Of a stretch of 64,000 nt of DNA, positions 61,960-64,000 are shown one piece after another. This stretch comes from Octadecabacter antarcticus 307 (lineage in GTDB: Bacteria; Pseudomonadota; Alphaproteobacteria; Rhodobacterales; Rhodobacteraceae): positions 2,780,501-2,844,500 of the forward strand of contig NC_020911.1 of the NCBI RefSeq assembly GCF_000155675.2, written 5' to 3'. Below the pieces are notes generated by a model, which saw only the letters and a list, made by a program, of their open reading frames with translations, had not been told where the DNA came from and did no database searches. Each line of letters starts with the position of its first letter. The first letter of the stretch is position 1. The translations under genes were made by a program, and so were the position numbers.

Positions 61960-62298
61960 ACTCGTGTCTCCATTTAGTGTTGCTAGCGAAACTAACGCGC
62001 ATCACCGCAGCCGCAAGGCCCGAGCGACGGTCCACGCCGACCAAAAACAGACTGCAATCAAAACGCGGCCCAGAAACACCACGCTTTGCTCAAGCTGATT
62101 CTCCATCCGGACGTTCAGTTTTGTTGTCATCGAACGTTAGCGCAAACGTTCGCACCTGTGTGCCGGGTTGTTAGCGCAAACCTGAGGTCATCACGCACAG
62201 TTATCGCTAACATATTGAAAAAATACACATTTCCCTTGGTATCAGGTTTGACCCAACCTAAGAAAGGCCAGATTTTAGACGATTAAGGAACCGCTATC
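61960..62298. other. Intergenic region upstream of gap
   Basis: These 339 bp hold the divergent promoters of the DUF808 gene and gap. Near 62135-62185 GTTAGCGCAAACGTTCGCAC and GTTAGCGCAAACCTGAGG repeat a GTTAGCGCAAAC block 35 bp apart, with another TATCGCTAACA nearby (62203). In Alphaproteobacteria GTTAGCGCTAAC is a known operator type for LacI/GntR-family sugar regulators, and TAACGT-type dyads occur here, so this is a candidate gap operator set. Confidence 0.5.
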
Positions 62299-63300
62299 AT
62301 GACCGTCACAGTTGGTATCAACGGATTTGGCCGCATTGGTCGTTGCACGCTGTCCCATATAGCCGAGGCCGCGCGCAACGATATCCAAGTCGTTAAAATT
62401 AACGCAACGGGTCCAGTGGAAACCAACGCCCACCTGTTGCGCTACGATTCAGTGCATGGCCGCTTTGCGGGGGACATCACGGTCATTGACGGCAAACTCG
62501 ACCTTGGGCGCGGTCCTATTGACATGATGTCGACCTACGATCCGAACAAACTCGATTGGGACGGATGCGATGTGGTCCTCGAATGCACGGGTAAATTCAA
62601 TGACGGTTATCTGTCGGCGGTTCATCTGGAACGCGGCGCGGGGAAAGTGTTGATTTCTGCGCCCGCTACAAATGTTGATCGCACCATCGTTTACGGTGTG
62701 AACCACCGCGATCTCACCGCCCATGACCGTATGGTGTCAAACGGGTCGTGCACCACAAATTGCCTCGCGCCGCTGGTCAAAACCCTGAATGACGCGATTG
62801 GTATCGAACGCGGCATCATGACGACAATCCACAGCTATACCGGCGATCAACCGACGCTGGACCGGCGCCACGATGATCTGTACCGCGCCCGCGCCGCCGC
62901 CCTTGCGGTGATCCCGACCAGCACGGGGGCCGCCAAAGCGCTGTCACTTGTCTTGCCGGAAATGGAAGGCAAACTTGATGGCACCGCCCTGCGCGTTCCG
63001 ACACCCAACGTGTCCGCCGTTGATCTCACATTCGAGGCCGCAAAATCCGTGACCGTCGAAGACGTTAACGCTGCTGTCGCGAACGCCTGCGCGGGTCATA
63101 TGGGCATGGTCATGTCTTATGATCCTGAACCCAAAGTATCGATTGATTTCAACCACACGCCACAATCGTCGATCTTTGCCCCCGATCAAACCAAAGTTGT
63201 CGGCGGCCGCACCGTGCGCGTGCTGGCGTGGTATGACAACGAATGGGGCTTTTCAGTGCGCATGGCCGACGTCGCGGCACACATGGGTCGGTTGAACTAG
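62299..63300 (+). CDS. gap: Glyceraldehyde-3-phosphate dehydrogenase
   Basis: The 333-residue enzyme oxidises glyceraldehyde 3-phosphate with NAD(P). It shows GINGFGRIGRCTLSHI, the active Cys in SNGSCTTNCLAPLVK (near residue 152), the His in TIHSYTGDQPTLDRRH, and ends WYDNEWGFSVRMADVAAHM. Together with pgk and aldolase elsewhere in the window it covers lower glycolysis. The stop overlaps the convergent hypothetical gene by 4 bp. Confidence 0.97.
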   Translation: MTVTVGINGFGRIGRCTLSHIAEAARNDIQVVKINATGPVETNAHLLRYDSVHGRFAGDITVIDGKLDLGRGPIDMMSTYDPNKLDWDGCDVVLECTGKFNDGYLSAVHLERGAGKVLISAPATNVDRTIVYGVNHRDLTAHDRMVSNGSCTTNCLAPLVKTLNDAIGIERGIMTTIHSYTGDQPTLDRRHDDLYRARAAALAVIPTSTGAAKALSLVLPEMEGKLDGTALRVPTPNVSAVDLTFEAAKSVTVEDVNAAVANACAGHMGMVMSYDPEPKVSIDFNHTPQSSIFAPDQTKVVGGRTVRVLAWYDNEWGFSVRMADVAAHMGRLN

Positions 63301-63866
63301 TGACCCTCGACAAGTGGCCAGTTGAGCGCTCTCAACTCTGCTTTGAAAATACAAAGAAAGTCTTCTGTCTGGACAGCAGTCAATTTCATTGAAATCGCTT
63401 CAGGCAATTGGCTTATATCGATCTTATCGCCGCCAAGACCAAAAGCCCTAGCACCTTTCGCGGTTCCCGAATGAAGATATACATACGTAGGCTCAAGCCC
63501 TAGGAAATTTCCGATGCGAGACGCAACATCATAGACCAGTAAAGGTCCGACACCATGGATCACACGACATTCATCAACAATTGCATGAAGCTCATCAAAA
63601 TTGCCTGCAGCACCCAAACGCGCCTTTTGGGCCAGCAGTGCAAGAGTCATATTCCCTAGGACTGCATGCGGTATACGCCGTTGATGGCTAAGCCTGCGGT
63701 TCGATACCGACAAGCTCGCGCAAGCGATCCTGACACTATCGGCAATACCATCCATAAATGGTAATTCCTCGTCGAAACAATTTGGACCGCAGTACGGCCC
63801 CTTCAAGTACCGGCCAACCAGCGCACTGAGGCGTTCAATCTGATGCTGTGATGGAAATTGTAACAT
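63297..63866 (-). CDS. Hypothetical protein with helix-hairpin-helix-like segment
   Basis: The 189-residue product has no signal peptide or membrane segment. The middle contains VIHGVGPLLVYDVASRIGNFL, which resembles a helix-hairpin-helix (GxGP-type) DNA-binding segment, followed by LEPTYVYLHSGTAKGARAFG. I do not recognise a named family. It is convergent with gap and overlaps it by 4 bp. Lower GC than the neighbours hints at transfer. Confidence 0.65.
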   Translation of the reverse strand: MLQFPSQHQIERLSALVGRYLKGPYCGPNCFDEELPFMDGIADSVRIACASLSVSNRRLSHQRRIPHAVLGNMTLALLAQKARLGAAGNFDELHAIVDECRVIHGVGPLLVYDVASRIGNFLGLEPTYVYLHSGTAKGARAFGLGGDKIDISQLPEAISMKLTAVQTEDFLCIFKAELRALNWPLVEGH

Positions 63867-63966
63867 TTTTGCTCCTCATTTGGGATTTGGCTATCAAAAT
63901 TCACAATCAACTATTCGGGTAACAGATTACTTTGGCAATTCCATACGACCTCAGTAAAAGAACCCT

Positions 63967-64000
63967 ATGACCACCAAGATCGCCCTCAGCCTCGCCCTGC
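63967..64000 (+). CDS. Start of a gene cut off by the window end
   Basis: ATG 63967 opens MTTKIALSLAL, and the frame runs off the window. It could be a second dehydrogenase (KIAL start) or a signal peptide; too little is present to say. The start has only a weak upstream binding site. Confidence 0.3.
   Translation, partial: MTTKIALSLAL

Noticed and set aside
1..64000. tRNA or rRNA genes
   Set aside because: I saw no cloverleaf-like sequence with a TTCRANY arm or rRNA segment; a tRNAscan or Infernal run would settle this.

Overview
The window is chromosomal DNA of an alphaproteobacterium of the order Rhodobacterales (Roseobacter group). This rests on the gene content and order: an E1-beta subunit carrying its own lipoyl domain next to E1-alpha and E2, mltG beside fabF-acpP-fabG-fabD, a zapA/coiled-coil gene pair beside transketolase, and above all a complete gene transfer agent (GTA) cluster of the Rhodobacter capsulatus type. 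The heavy load of decayed insertion sequences would fit a genus such as Octadecabacter, but that is a guess.

Layout. 1-1391: acetolactate synthase (ilvB end, ilvN). 1467-10097: mixed metabolic and stress genes (MmgE/PrpD with a possible leader peptide and terminator, an EF-hand protein, a Rieske oxygenase, a nucleoside hydrolase, a CBS protein, a GNAT, SelO and a DUF3179 protein). 10186-13621: two cyclophilins, then pgk and class I aldolase. 13789-18425: an FtsB-like gene and the pyruvate dehydrogenase operon pdhA-pdhB-pdhC. 18631-19804: cysE and a small gene. 19815-33834 (minus strand): the full GTA structural cluster from small terminase (g1) to the host-specificity/tail-tip protein (g15), nearly all overlapping or tightly spaced. 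34011-39136: mltG-fabF-acpP-fabG-fabD. 40136-41391: rpsF-rpsR-rplI.

41486-53640 is a junkyard of insertion sequences: IS481, IS5 with an IS110 nested inside it, IS630 between two paralogous secreted-protein genes, an IS30 remnant, IS1182, an intact IS1595 with 8-bp target duplication, and IS3. The housekeeping gene tig sits in the middle. 53926-63300 returns to housekeeping genes: purL, a bolA/ibaG-type gene, a monothiol glutaredoxin, zapA, transketolase, a DUF4329 lipoprotein, a DUF808 membrane protein and gap. A hypothetical gene and the start of another gene end the window.

The most unusual signal is a family of 37-41 bp palindromic insertions in the IS region. I count 14 clear copies and one decayed copy. 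Each has the same arms (CCCTCTC on one side, CTGCCGGGCARTG on the other) around a 6-10 bp stem-loop whose sequence differs in nearly every copy while base pairing is kept. The 14 clear copies all lie inside transposase coding sequence of five unrelated IS families (IS481, IS5, IS110, IS1182, IS3), in both orientations, usually between C and GAY or AAT. Almost all break the reading frame. I found none in the other roughly 52 kb. A second, 76-bp palindromic insertion of different sequence sits in the IS5 transposase. I know of no described element with these properties. It could be a single-strand-DNA mobile element or a transposase-silencing process.
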